This document shows, piece by piece, positions 5,595-12,968 of a DNA stretch of 12,968 nt. A program made the position numbers and the translations under genes. The notes beneath the pieces are model-generated. The model saw only the letters and a program-made list of their open reading frames with translations, had not been told where the DNA came from and searched no databases. The DNA comes from QHXM01 sp032160165. Its GTDB lineage: Bacteria > Acidobacteriota > Blastocatellia > Pyrinomonadales > Pyrinomonadaceae. Location: NCBI GenBank assembly GCA_032160165.1, contig JAVHWA010000171.1:1-12968 (forward strand). Reading direction: 5' to 3'. Every line of letters begins with the position of its first letter. Position 1 is the stretch's first letter.

Positions 5595-6793
5595 TTGATG
5601 ATGACAGTTTCATGTGGGGATATCAATTGATAGTCAATCCCGCGCCAGTTGAACCGCCTCGAAAACAGCGCTGCTATCGCATTGAAGAGGTAGAGCACCG
5701 AAGCAAGCGGCCAGATCAGTAGATGGGCCATCGCGTCTCTGCGGAGCTCCCGACTATATTGCGAAAGCGGAATACTCACTGCTCTCAACCGCAAGTAGGC
5801 TTTGAGAATCCCCAATACATAAATCGCCGCGACCAAACCCAGCGGCAGCGCAATCGATAATCCAACGCTGGCGCGCGCCACGATCAGAGCGATGCCGCCA
5901 AAGAAAACGGAAACAAACAATAGATTACTGGTCAGTACTACGAGCCAGAATTCGGGAGCATAGGCGCGGGTGATTTTCAATTGCCTGGTAGTAAATTCAA
6001 CCAGCTCTCGAAACGTGCAATCGTCGTGCGTAGCAGTGAGGCAATCGGGTGCGAAGTGAATCGGCAAACCTGCGCGACGGAGGGCGCGCATCATGGCGAA
6101 ATCATCGGATGCCGCCCGGCGCCATTCATCAGTGATCTTCGCGCTCTCGAAGGTGGAGCGCCGGATCGCCGTCGATCCTCCCCAGCAGAAGTTTTTATCA
6201 CCCCTCGGCCCAAGCGCGGAAGCAATGGAAGCATTCCAAACGGACCGTAAGGTTGAAGCGAACCTTCGCTTCGTGGGTAAGAACCATCGGTATCCCGTGG
6301 TAGCACCTACCCGCGGGTCAGCGAGCGGGCCCACCAGGGAACGAAGCCAACTCCTTCGCGGACGCGCATCCGAGTCGACGAAGACAAGCACACGACTCTT
6401 GAAGTCAACATCCTTTACGGCAGCCAACAGATTGTGCACCTTCTGTCCGCAGTCGATCGCTTCTCCCGCTATCACAATGCGAGTTTCGACATGTCCGAAC
6501 GGTCGAGGCACCCGGCTAACAGTTTCGAAGATAGCCAGCGCCTCGTCGTCACGGCGATCGGTGACGAAGATGATTTCGTAGGCGGGATAGTTCTGCTCAA
6601 AGAGTGCCGCGAGGTTTTCGCTCAAGCCCGGATCAACGCCGCGGCAAGGTACTATGACTGAGGCCCAGGGCGTGAAGTCCGGGCTCTTCCTTGCCATCTC
6701 ACGTTGGACGTAGGAAAGGTAGCGAGCGCCGCCGCGGAGCGAGACAACAGCCTGCAGTGTCAGTAACGCGGCGAAAAAGTAGAAGACCCACAT
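5558..6793 (-). CDS. Membrane family-2 glycosyltransferase, ceramide glucosyltransferase-like
   Basis: A 411-residue inverting GT2-type enzyme of the inner membrane. One N-terminal helix (about 1-20) is followed by a cytoplasmic GT-A domain starting ASVIVPCRG, then three C-terminal helices (about 281-306, 310-330 and 357-377). VFVDSDARP has the DxD pair D140/D142 for nucleotide-sugar and metal; GGSTAIRRSTFE (205-216) and ASDDFAMMRAL with D230/D231 are the acceptor-side and catalytic-base regions. The family RQLRW-type motif appears as RQLKI (270-274). The tail FNWRGIDYQL resembles the WRG end of ceramide glucosyltransferase-like and hopanoid-associated enzymes. A lipid acceptor is therefore the default guess; the sugar is unknown. 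The last eleven residues come from a repeat element. No good Shine-Dalgarno is seen before the ATG; a hairpin sits there instead. Confidence 0.85.
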   Translation of the reverse strand: MWVFYFFAALLTLQAVVSLRGGARYLSYVQREMARKSPDFTPWASVIVPCRGVDPGLSENLAALFEQNYPAYEIIFVTDRRDDEALAIFETVSRVPRPFGHVETRIVIAGEAIDCGQKVHNLLAAVKDVDFKSRVLVFVDSDARPRRSWLRSLVGPLADPRVGATTGYRWFLPTKRRFASTLRSVWNASIASALGPRGDKNFCWGGSTAIRRSTFESAKITDEWRRAASDDFAMMRALRRAGLPIHFAPDCLTATHDDCTFRELVEFTTRQLKITRAYAPEFWLVVLTSNLLFVSVFFGGIALIVARASVGLSIALPLGLVAAIYVLGILKAYLRLRAVSIPLSQYSRELRRDAMAHLLIWPLASVLYLFNAIAALFSRRFNWRGIDYQLISPHETVIIKRNSGIGTQDSE

Positions 6794-6804
6794 AAGTTGT
6801 TCGA

Positions 6805-6831
6805 GGCGGTGATTCTACGTGAATAACCGCC
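6805..6831 (-). repeat. Hairpin just before the glycosyltransferase start
   Basis: GGCGGT (6805-6810) pairs with ACCGCC (6826-6831), then after one mismatch ATTC pairs with GAAT, leaving the loop TACGT. It lies 16 bp after the stop of the small gene and 11 bp before the glycosyltransferase ATG. No U-run follows. It could attenuate read-through or protect the 3' end of the small-peptide message. Confidence 0.5.
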
Positions 6832-6847
6832 CCAAACAAACCGAGGC

Positions 6848-7120
6848 CTAACGGCCGCACCGTCTCAGGCATGTTCTGTAGCGGAGCATGCAGGAACGCC
6901 GGCGGGCCGCGCTTCCGTCAGCCAATCTAATACAGACGCCGTATGCTCTGCGGCACCTGATTCTGCAACGGCTCGGGGCCGGCACCCGTGTATCCTGCTC
7001 GGATATAGTTGACGAATTGGTGTTCTGCACACGTGTAAGTGTCGAAGAGGCGATCGACATCTGAGCGGTCAGGGCCATCGCCAGCATGAAGAGAAGAAAA
7101 CGCGCGTGTTGGTGTTTCAT
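6848..7120 (-). CDS. Small secreted Cys/Arg-rich protein, paralog 2
   Basis: A 90-residue predicted exported protein, family not recognised. Residues 1 to about 25 look like a signal peptide (MKHQHARFLL, then a hydrophobic core). A Ser/Thr/Asn-rich linker (about 26-50) leads to a basic module with six cysteines at C52, C56, C63, C77, C84 and C88, spaced x3, x6, x13, x6, x3. The mirror spacing puts three cysteines on one face of each of two helices, fitting a hairpin closed by nested disulfides. The mature part has about 16 Arg against 3 acidic residues. AGGAG lies eight bases before the ATG. It is a paralog of the gene at 7268-7540: same length, same MKxxxAR...LAMxxTAQ-like leader style, and the last three cysteines at identical positions. 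Cationic secreted peptide or toxin-like function is an inference. Confidence 0.75.
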   Translation of the reverse strand: MKHQHARFLLFMLAMALTAQMSIASSTLTRVQNTNSSTISEQDTRVPAPSRCRIRCRRAYGVCIRLADGSAARRRSCMLRYRTCLRRCGR

Positions 7121-7267
7121 CGTTTAGTCTCCTATTGAAGTGTGGCCTGCCCCGAAAGCGAGCTGTGAGTCGATCGCTCCCGGCTGTAGCAAGCCTGGTG
7201 AGTAACTCCGTTGCGAGGTGATAGGCGGTCGAGGAGAATTACGGACCGTCGGCGCCAAACACTATCA

Positions 7268-7540
7268 CTATTGCGGGCATCGTCTCAAGCACACTCGCAA
7301 TCGCACGCGACAGGTCTTTAGGTTCACCTTACTTCGCAGGCACTGGCGATAGCTGATAAAGCACTTTCGGCGACAGGGGCTGGTCGGGATGCTCGGCCCG
7401 TTGTCGTTTTGCGTGCCGGTGTCCGCAGTTGTAGACGAATTCGCGTTCTGTGCCCGGATGGACGGCGAGATGAGTGAAAGTTGGGCCGTCATTGCGAGGA
7501 CGACCACCAGCAGCGAGAGACGCGCCTTTCTGTTTTTCAT
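7268..7540 (-). CDS. Small secreted Cys/Arg-rich protein, paralog 1
   Basis: A 90-residue predicted exported protein of no recognised family. The signal peptide spans about 1-30 (MKNRKARLSL, hydrophobic core, IRA before QN). A Ser/Thr/Asn/Asp linker follows to about 53, then a basic module with C56, C60, C67, C77, C84 and C88, spaced x3, x6, x9, x6, x3. Compared with its neighbour the only spacing change is four residues fewer in the middle loop, as expected if two helices are kept and the turn varies. The mature part is strongly basic (about 12 Arg/Lys against 2 acidic). AGGAG lies nine bases before the ATG. It sits 79 bp after nuoN and 147 bp before its paralog; no promoter is obvious in either gap, so it may be read from nuo or from an unseen promoter. 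Confidence 0.75.
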   Translation of the reverse strand: MKNRKARLSLLVVVLAMTAQLSLISPSIRAQNANSSTTADTGTQNDNGPSIPTSPCRRKCFISYRQCLRSKVNLKTCRVRLRVCLRRCPQ

Positions 7541-7619
7541 GTTCTCGAGCTCCTAGAGGTAAGGATTTGTCGGTATTGCCGCCGGAATCCAAACTCGCCA
7601 ACCTCCGCGGGGAGAGGGA

Positions 7620-9188
7620 TCAGTGGGGCATTAACCCTTGCGCGATCTTTATGAAGGGATTCGGATAAATGCCGATGAAAATGATGCCTACCAGCGAGAT
7701 GACGAGCGCCGTCATCAACGCGGGTGAGAGCGAGAGTGGCCGATCATCGGCAACGCGGTCGCTGAGATACATTGCGCGGATGAAGCGCACATAGTAATAG
7801 AAAGAGACCACCGTATTGAGAATTGCCCAGATCGCCAGCCAGTAATACCAGGCTTTGCCGTCTGTTTTGCCTCGCTCAATCAACCCACCGAAGAGAAAAT
7901 ATTTGCCGATGAAACCGCCCGTCACCGGAAGACCACCGAGCGAAAGCATGAAGACAGTCATCATGATCGCCATCCCCGGCGCCTTCTGTCCCAAGCCCGT
8001 GAAGTCTTCAACGTTATCACCTATTATGCCTCGTCGCCTGAGGCTGATGATTACGCCGAAGGCGCCCAGATTCATCAACGTGTATACCAGCAGATAGATC
8101 ACCAGCCCGATATAGCCATAAGCGTTCGCGGCCACCAACGCGAGCAGCAGGTAGCCCGCGTTCGAGATAGACGAGTAGGCCAGCAAGCGTTTCGAATTCT
8201 CCTGGGTTACAGCGGCCCAGTTGCCGACCATGATGGTAATTGCGGCCACAAGTCCCAGCAACGGGGCCCAGTCCGCGCGCATCGCCGGCAATGCTTCCAT
8301 GAAGATGCGCGCAAAGAGCGCGAAACTGGCGGCCTTCGACCCTGTGGAAAGAAACGCCGTTACCGATGTGGGCGCGCCTTCGTAAGCGTCCGGCGCCCAC
8401 ATGTGAAAAGGCACGGCGGCAATTTTGAAGAACAATCCCGCTGCGATGGCGATCATCCCCAGAAGCAAAAGCGGGCGAAGAGGAAGCGACGTCGCTGCGC
8501 CAAGAGCGTCGCTCGATGTCAGCGCTTGGGTGACCTTTTGCGAGATCACGCCCAGATTCGTCGAGCCGGCCACTCCGTAGAGTAGCGACATCCCGTATAG
8601 CAGGATGCCCGACGAAAACGCCCCGAGCAAAAAGTATTTCATCGCCGCTTCGTTCGAGCGCTTCTGCCGTTTGGTAAAGGCGACCAGCACATAGAACGTA
8701 AGGGCCATTAGCTCTAAACTGATGAAAAGCGTAATCAGATCGTAGCCGCACGCCAGAAACATCATGCCGACGGTGGCAAAGAGCACGAGGGCGTAGTACT
8801 CCCCATGCTGCTCGCCTTCTATATCAAGAAATCTGGTGGCGATCGCGATCGACAGCGCCGCGGCCAGCAGGAAAATTAACTTGAAGAGAATCGCGAAGCC
8901 GTCTATACGGACCATTCCGTAAAAGCCATCGCGCGCTGCCAGCGAACCGAGTTCGTTAAGCTTGAGCGTTCCGCCGATCCCGAAGAAGACAAAAAGCAAT
9001 GACACAATGGCGAGCGCGATCCCCGCGAGCGCGAAATACGCCGTCCATTTGCTCTTCTTGTACGGTAAGACGACTTCCATCACGAGCACCACGCAGGCGC
9101 AGACGGACAGAATGATCTCCGGCGCGATCAATTGCAGATCGCTCAGACTATATAGATCGGTGCTGCTTGCTTGTAACAGTGAAAACAT
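7620..9188 (-). CDS. nuoN: NADH-quinone oxidoreductase subunit N
   Basis: A 522-residue antiporter-like membrane subunit of complex I, near the usual 480-500 residues. It takes part in proton pumping driven by quinone reduction. E159 in FISLELMALTFYVLVAF is the conserved helix-5 glutamate, and K255 in FFKIAAVPFHMWAPDAYEGAPTSV (written here only as the landmark FFKIAAVPFHMW) is the conserved helix-7 lysine, followed by the PDAYEGAPT signature typical of NuoN as opposed to NuoL/M. About fourteen hydrophobic segments are evident. It is the last gene of the nuo operon visible here, 59 bp after nuoM. No strong Shine-Dalgarno precedes the ATG. Confidence 0.95.
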   Translation of the reverse strand: MFSLLQASSTDLYSLSDLQLIAPEIILSVCACVVLVMEVVLPYKKSKWTAYFALAGIALAIVSLLFVFFGIGGTLKLNELGSLAARDGFYGMVRIDGFAILFKLIFLLAAALSIAIATRFLDIEGEQHGEYYALVLFATVGMMFLACGYDLITLFISLELMALTFYVLVAFTKRQKRSNEAAMKYFLLGAFSSGILLYGMSLLYGVAGSTNLGVISQKVTQALTSSDALGAATSLPLRPLLLLGMIAIAAGLFFKIAAVPFHMWAPDAYEGAPTSVTAFLSTGSKAASFALFARIFMEALPAMRADWAPLLGLVAAITIMVGNWAAVTQENSKRLLAYSSISNAGYLLLALVAANAYGYIGLVIYLLVYTLMNLGAFGVIISLRRRGIIGDNVEDFTGLGQKAPGMAIMMTVFMLSLGGLPVTGGFIGKYFLFGGLIERGKTDGKAWYYWLAIWAILNTVVSFYYYVRFIRAMYLSDRVADDRPLSLSPALMTALVISLVGIIFIGIYPNPFIKIAQGLMPH

Positions 9189-9247
9189 GATTCAGTCTGG
9201 TCAGTAGCACTCGCACCCGTCGCTAACGCAGGCGGTTCTGACATCCC

Positions 9248-10942
9248 TTATTTGGCCGCCCTCACCGCCGGAACGGGCTTAGCTACCGGCGACATGCCCG
9301 GCATAGGATAGTCAGGCCTCACCTGTCGGACGACGGCCGCGACCGGTTTCTGGATATAGTCAATAAAACTCTTCGGATAAACGCCGATCCATAGCGAGAG
9401 AGCCAGCAGCGGCACCATATACGCCCATTCACGCCCGGTCATATCAGGCAAGTTCCTGTTCTTCGGATTCTCGATGTTGCCAAAGAACATTCGCTGATAG
9501 AGCCAGAGCATATAGCCCGCATTCAAGATGATTCCCAGCGCGGCCCATCCGGCCCACCATGGATTGGCCTCGAATGCGCCCCGCATGGAGAGGAACTCGG
9601 AAATGAAGACGCAAAGAAGCGGCAATCCGATAGCGGTCATCGTCATCGCAAGAAACACCGCGGCGTAGCCGGGCATCACGTGCGAAAGCCCGCCAAACTC
9701 GGCTACGTTTCGCGTATGTCGCCGCTCGTAGATGATCCCCACCAGCAGAAAGAGGGCGCCCGAATAGATGCCGTGATTGATCATGTGAAGCGCCGCACCA
9801 TTTAGGCCATTCGGGTTCATCGAAAACAACCCGAGCATGACAATGCCCATAGATGAGACAGACGAATAGGCGACCAGCTTCTTTACGTCGCCGTCCTTCT
9901 TGACGACAAAATACATCGCGGCAAGGGCGCCATAAATTATCCCCACAATCGCAAGGAAGATCATGATGCTCCGCACGCCGAAACTCCCGAAATACGATTC
10001 ATCCATCGAGGCCTTGGGAAACATTGGAAGATTGAAGCGGAAGAAACCGTACGTTCCCAGCTTGAGCAGGATGGCGGCCAGAATAACGCTTCCGGCCGTT
10101 GGCGCCTCGACGTGGGCATCGGGCAGCCAGGTGTGAAACGGGAACATCGGGACTTTTATTGCAAAACCCAGAGCGAAGGCGAGAAAGAGCAGCACCTGCG
10201 TAGTGCCCATCTCCATCACCGAGCCCATGGCCTGCATGTAGATAATGTTGAAAGTGCCTGTCCCGTTTGAAATCGCGGTCTGCAGCGTACCCGAGACCAG
10301 GTTGGCTGCGTCCTGGTTGCCGGCTAAATTCGCCAGTGTGGTTCCTGTAATTTGAGAAGCGAGCGCCGGGTCCTGCGTCAGAAAATACATCTTCAAGACA
10401 CCGAGCAGCATCACCACCGATCCAACCAATGTGTAAAGGAAGAACTTGATTGCGGCATAAAGCCTGCGCTCACCGCCCCAGATTCCAATCAGGAAGTACA
10501 TCGGTACCAACGAGACCTCGAAGAACAGATAAAACAGAAACATGTCCATCGAAGAGAAGACGCCGACCACAGCCGTCTGCAAGACCAAAAGCAGGACGTA
10601 ATACTCTTTCTCGCGTTTCTCAATGTATTTCCAAGACGAGAGGCAGGCGATCAAGCCCATTAGCGTGGTCAAAGTGATTAACAGGACGGCCACGCCGTCG
10701 GCGCCCATCTGATATCTGGCACCGATGACGGGAATCCATTGATAATCTTCCAAAAACTGCATCCCGCCCTGCGTCTTGTCATAGGCAAGCAGAAATAGCG
10801 AGATTAGGAACGCCAGTCCGAACCACGCAGTCGTAAACTTCTTGATCAGACTTCCCTGCTCCTTCTTGAAAAGAGCGAGAATAAGGACCGCTCCGATCGT
10901 CGGCAGCCAGGTGATAAGGGAGAGGAGATATGGGATTTTCAT
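9248..10942 (-). CDS. nuoM: NADH-quinone oxidoreductase subunit M
   Basis: A 564-residue antiporter-like subunit of complex I. E142 in LFFEVSLVPMYF is the conserved helix-5 glutamate, K263 in GFAIKVPMFPFHTWLPDAH is the helix-7 lysine, and K294 in ILLKLGTYGF is the helix-8 lysine; together they form the central proton path. PDAHVEAPT identifies NuoM. It is longer than many homologs partly because of an insert at about 190-240 (ITGTTLANLAGNQ onward). The N-terminus MKIPYLLSLITWLP starts where the family starts, but the ATG has no Shine-Dalgarno: it is preceded by AATTA-rich sequence and then heptamer element D seven bases away. Leaderless-like or coupled initiation from nuoL is implied. Confidence 0.95.
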   Translation of the reverse strand: MKIPYLLSLITWLPTIGAVLILALFKKEQGSLIKKFTTAWFGLAFLISLFLLAYDKTQGGMQFLEDYQWIPVIGARYQMGADGVAVLLITLTTLMGLIACLSSWKYIEKREKEYYVLLLVLQTAVVGVFSSMDMFLFYLFFEVSLVPMYFLIGIWGGERRLYAAIKFFLYTLVGSVVMLLGVLKMYFLTQDPALASQITGTTLANLAGNQDAANLVSGTLQTAISNGTGTFNIIYMQAMGSVMEMGTTQVLLFLAFALGFAIKVPMFPFHTWLPDAHVEAPTAGSVILAAILLKLGTYGFFRFNLPMFPKASMDESYFGSFGVRSIMIFLAIVGIIYGALAAMYFVVKKDGDVKKLVAYSSVSSMGIVMLGLFSMNPNGLNGAALHMINHGIYSGALFLLVGIIYERRHTRNVAEFGGLSHVMPGYAAVFLAMTMTAIGLPLLCVFISEFLSMRGAFEANPWWAGWAALGIILNAGYMLWLYQRMFFGNIENPKNRNLPDMTGREWAYMVPLLALSLWIGVYPKSFIDYIQKPVAAVVRQVRPDYPMPGMSPVAKPVPAVRAAK

Positions 10943-10949
10943 ATTAATT

Positions 10950-11026
10950 GTGAGTTTTGAATGTTGAGTTTTGAATTAAGAAAACAGGTCGCGCTTTCAA
11001 TTCAAAATCCATAATTCATCATTCAT
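10950..11026. repeat. Heptamer inverted repeat D between nuoL and nuoM
   Basis: Left arm 10950-10977: units gtgagtt, ttgaatg, ttgagtt, ttgaatt. Right arm 10999-11026, read on the other strand: atgaatg, atgaatt, atggatt, ttgaatt. The inner unit ttgaatt is identical in both arms. The spacer is 21 nt. The right arm shares its end base with the nuoL TGA stop, and the left arm ends seven bases before the nuoM ATG, so the element fills the gap. Its AT-rich units stand out from the GC-rich flanks. Confidence 0.8.
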
Positions 11027-12968
11027 CATTGTTTCAGCAGCCCTACGGCCGCCAAAATGTCTTTGCCGAAAAAGAGGGCAACCGCGATGACCAGTCCCAG
11101 GACCATCATCAGCGCGTAGTTTGCTGTCAGTCCCGTTTGCGCAGCTCGCAAAAGCCGCGACATCAACTTACCTACAAAATTGGCGACGCCGTTAACCAAT
11201 CCATCGACGATGTATTTGTCAAAAACGCCTGAGACTTTGCTGGCGAAGCGAGTCAACCAGGCCGAGCCGTTGACGGCACCGTCTACAACACGCGAATCAA
11301 AGGTGTAGACCGCACGCGCCGCATCCATGGTCCGTCGCGTAAAGAGCTTGCCATAGAGCTCGTCAACCCAGTACTTGTGAAAACTGGCGCGATACAACGG
11401 GCGCAGACGGGCGGCCCATATTTCCGGCAGGGCCGGACGTTTGACGTAGAACAGATAGCCGAGAAACATGCCAAGGCCCGCAACCAGGAGCGAGATGACA
11501 ATGAAGAGCCTTTCGGTCCAGCTCTCACCCAGGCTCTTTTCGATCGAGTGAGCCAGGTTGAATCCGGTGTCGCCGTAAGGCGTCGCAGCCTCCTTCTCTC
11601 CACTTGTCTCCTCGCGAGGGGCCGTCGGTGAGGTGGAGGCGATCAACGAACCAGTCTCCGGCGTCGCGCTTCTCGCCTCGGTATCTTGAGCGTCATTGAA
11701 TTGCCCGGTCGCCGGATTCCAGATTATCGGCCCAAGCCATGTCACGATGTTCAGCTTTCCGCCGACGTGTTTCCCACCGGTAAAAGCTGGACTGATTCCC
11801 ACCAGTCCGCCGATTGTCGCGAGTATCGCAAGCGCAGCCAGCGGGACCCACATTGACCTCGGCGATTCGTGTGGAATATGAATTCCGTGACCATGGTCTT
11901 CGTGCGCGTGTGCGCCAGTAGTCTCAACTGCATCGTGAACCGGACCGACGTGCTCACCCGGCTCATGGCGCGGACGGTCGCCGGCGGACTCCAGTCGGGC
12001 GTCGTGAGGCTTAAGGCCCTCATCATAACCGTGCGCATGCGCTTCATCGGCTTCGCCCCCAGCCGCCTTCTCCAAAAACCTTGGCTTTCCCCAAAAGGTC
12101 ATAGCGACCAAACGCGTCATATAGAAAGCCGTGCAAGTGGCGGCAACCGTCGCCACCAACCAGAGAATCCAGCCTCCCGGGATGAAAGAGGTAGAAGCCG
12201 TGCGCCAGAGAATCTCATCCTTGGACCAGAAACCGCTGAATGGAATGATGCCGCAGATAGCGAGCCAACCAGCTAGAAAGGTCATGTACGTGTACGGCAT
12301 GTATTTCCTGAGGCCGCCCATGCGTCGCATGTCCTGCTCGTGATGCATGCCGTGGATGACGCTTCCGGCGCCGAGGAACATCAGGGCCTTGAAAAACGCG
12401 TGCGTCATGACGTGGAAGATTCCGATCGCAAAGGCCCCCACGCCGCAGGCGAGAAACATGAACCCCAGTTGCGAAACGGTGGAGTATGCCAGGACCTTCT
12501 TGATGTCGTTTTGGGTAATGCCGATAGTCGCAGCGAAGATCGCGGTCGCGGCACCGACAACGGCCACCACCAGCATCATCGTCTGTGAGTGTTGAAAGAT
12601 GACGTTCGTCCGCGTCAACATGTAGAGCCCGGCCGTCACCATTGTGGCAGCGTGAATCAATGCCGAAACTGGAGTCGGCCCTGCCATCGCATCGGGCAAC
12701 CAGACGTGCAGCGGGATCTGCGCAGACTTTCCGATCGCGCCGATGAATAATCCAAGCGCGATCCACGACATTAGTCCCCACGACCCCAGCAGCTCTATGG
12801 GGTATTTGGCCGCGGCTGCAACAACATCGGAATATTGTGCCGATCCAAAGGTAGCGATGATCGCGAAGATCGCGAGAGTAAAGCCAAAGTCGCCGATGCG
12901 GTTCGTAATGAAGGCCTTTCGAGCTGCGTCGCCGGCCTCTTTACGATCGAAGTAGTATCCGATCAATA
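11026..12968 (-). CDS. nuoL: NADH-quinone oxidoreductase subunit L (5' end outside window)
   Basis: The C-terminal 646 or so residues of the distal antiporter-like complex I subunit; the frame runs off the window edge, so the start is not here and roughly 170-180 residues are missing by comparison with typical NuoL. KAFITNRIGDFGF, the lysine K80 in GAIGKSAQIPLHVWLPDAM, and AMAGPTPVSALIHAATMV are NuoL signatures for the helix-7/8 channel. VFDKYIVDGLVNG near 581-593 and the final helix (about 617-642) fit the lateral helix HL and terminal anchor. Two hydrophilic inserts are unusual: 301-370 is rich in His, Asp and Glu (HAHEDHGHGIHIPH at 353-366) and about 418-470 is Ser/Thr/Glu-rich. Together they make the protein much longer than the roughly 610 residues of the Escherichia protein. 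Confidence 0.95.
   Translation of the reverse strand, partial: LIGYYFDRKEAGDAARKAFITNRIGDFGFTLAIFAIIATFGSAQYSDVVAAAAKYPIELLGSWGLMSWIALGLFIGAIGKSAQIPLHVWLPDAMAGPTPVSALIHAATMVTAGLYMLTRTNVIFQHSQTMMLVVAVVGAATAIFAATIGITQNDIKKVLAYSTVSQLGFMFLACGVGAFAIGIFHVMTHAFFKALMFLGAGSVIHGMHHEQDMRRMGGLRKYMPYTYMTFLAGWLAICGIIPFSGFWSKDEILWRTASTSFIPGGWILWLVATVAATCTAFYMTRLVAMTFWGKPRFLEKAAGGEADEAHAHGYDEGLKPHDARLESAGDRPRHEPGEHVGPVHDAVETTGAHAHEDHGHGIHIPHESPRSMWVPLAALAILATIGGLVGISPAFTGGKHVGGKLNIVTWLGPIIWNPATGQFNDAQDTEARSATPETGSLIASTSPTAPREETSGEKEAATPYGDTGFNLAHSIEKSLGESWTERLFIVISLLVAGLGMFLGYLFYVKRPALPEIWAARLRPLYRASFHKYWVDELYGKLFTRRTMDAARAVYTFDSRVVDGAVNGSAWLTRFASKVSGVFDKYIVDGLVNGVANFVGKLMSRLLRAAQTGLTANYALMMVLGLVIAVALFFGKDILAAVGLLKQ

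Noticed and set aside
4349..6793. A hopanoid HpnI/HpnJ or HpnH pair
   Set aside because: The radical SAM protein lacks a B12 domain and has a C-terminal cysteine cluster instead; no other hopanoid gene is present. The glycosyltransferase alone could still be HpnI-like.
8017..8751. A 244-codon open frame overlapping nuoN
   Set aside because: It lies in another frame of nuoN on the same strand; nuoN is unmistakable and the alternative product has low-complexity composition typical of GC-rich shadow frames.

Overview
The window is a gene-dense, GC-rich bacterial chromosome segment in which every convincing gene lies on the minus strand, so it is read from high to low coordinates. It carries the end of a respiratory complex I (nuo) operon, a four-gene accessory block, and a partial F-type ATP synthase (atp) cluster, followed by a separately transcribed secreted protein. 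The split atp operon, the signal-peptide-like extension on subunit c and the 7-bp-period repeats between genes suggest a soil-type Acidobacteriota (perhaps Blastocatellia) or a similar lineage. That placement is a judgement from general features. No rRNA, tRNA, CRISPR array or transposase is visible.

Layout in order of transcription: nuoL (5' end outside the window), nuoM, nuoN; two tandem paralogous small secreted cysteine- and arginine-rich proteins (7540-7268 and 7120-6848); a membrane family-2 glycosyltransferase (6793-5558); a radical SAM protein with a C-terminal SPASM-like cysteine cluster (5470-4349); atpZ, atpI, atpB, a 367-bp non-coding gap, and atpE. A rho-independent-type terminator (about 1914-1950) separates atpE from the last gene, a secreted protein with three tandem domains resembling the PA-IL/LecA lectin. 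The remaining ATP synthase genes (b, delta, alpha, gamma, beta, epsilon) are not here.

NuoL, NuoM and NuoN are the antiporter-like proton-pumping subunits of complex I. AtpB and AtpE form the ion path of the ATP synthase Fo sector, and AtpZ/AtpI are its accessory membrane proteins. The segment therefore joins generation and use of the ion gradient, with an apparently unrelated peptide/glycosyltransferase/radical SAM block between them.

The two most unusual signals are these. First, four loci (2584-2654, 4305-4339, 5479-5594, 10950-11026) are built from 7-bp repeat units that share a loose consensus near AANTCAR. Three of them are inverted pairs that fill or abut intercistronic gaps and supply stop codons or terminal codons of neighbouring genes. 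Second, the two small secreted proteins share a mirror-symmetric cysteine pattern (C-x3-C-x6-C-xn-C-x6-C-x3-C, n=13 or 9) that suggests a disulfide-stapled cationic helical hairpin, and they sit directly upstream of a glycosyltransferase and a radical SAM gene.
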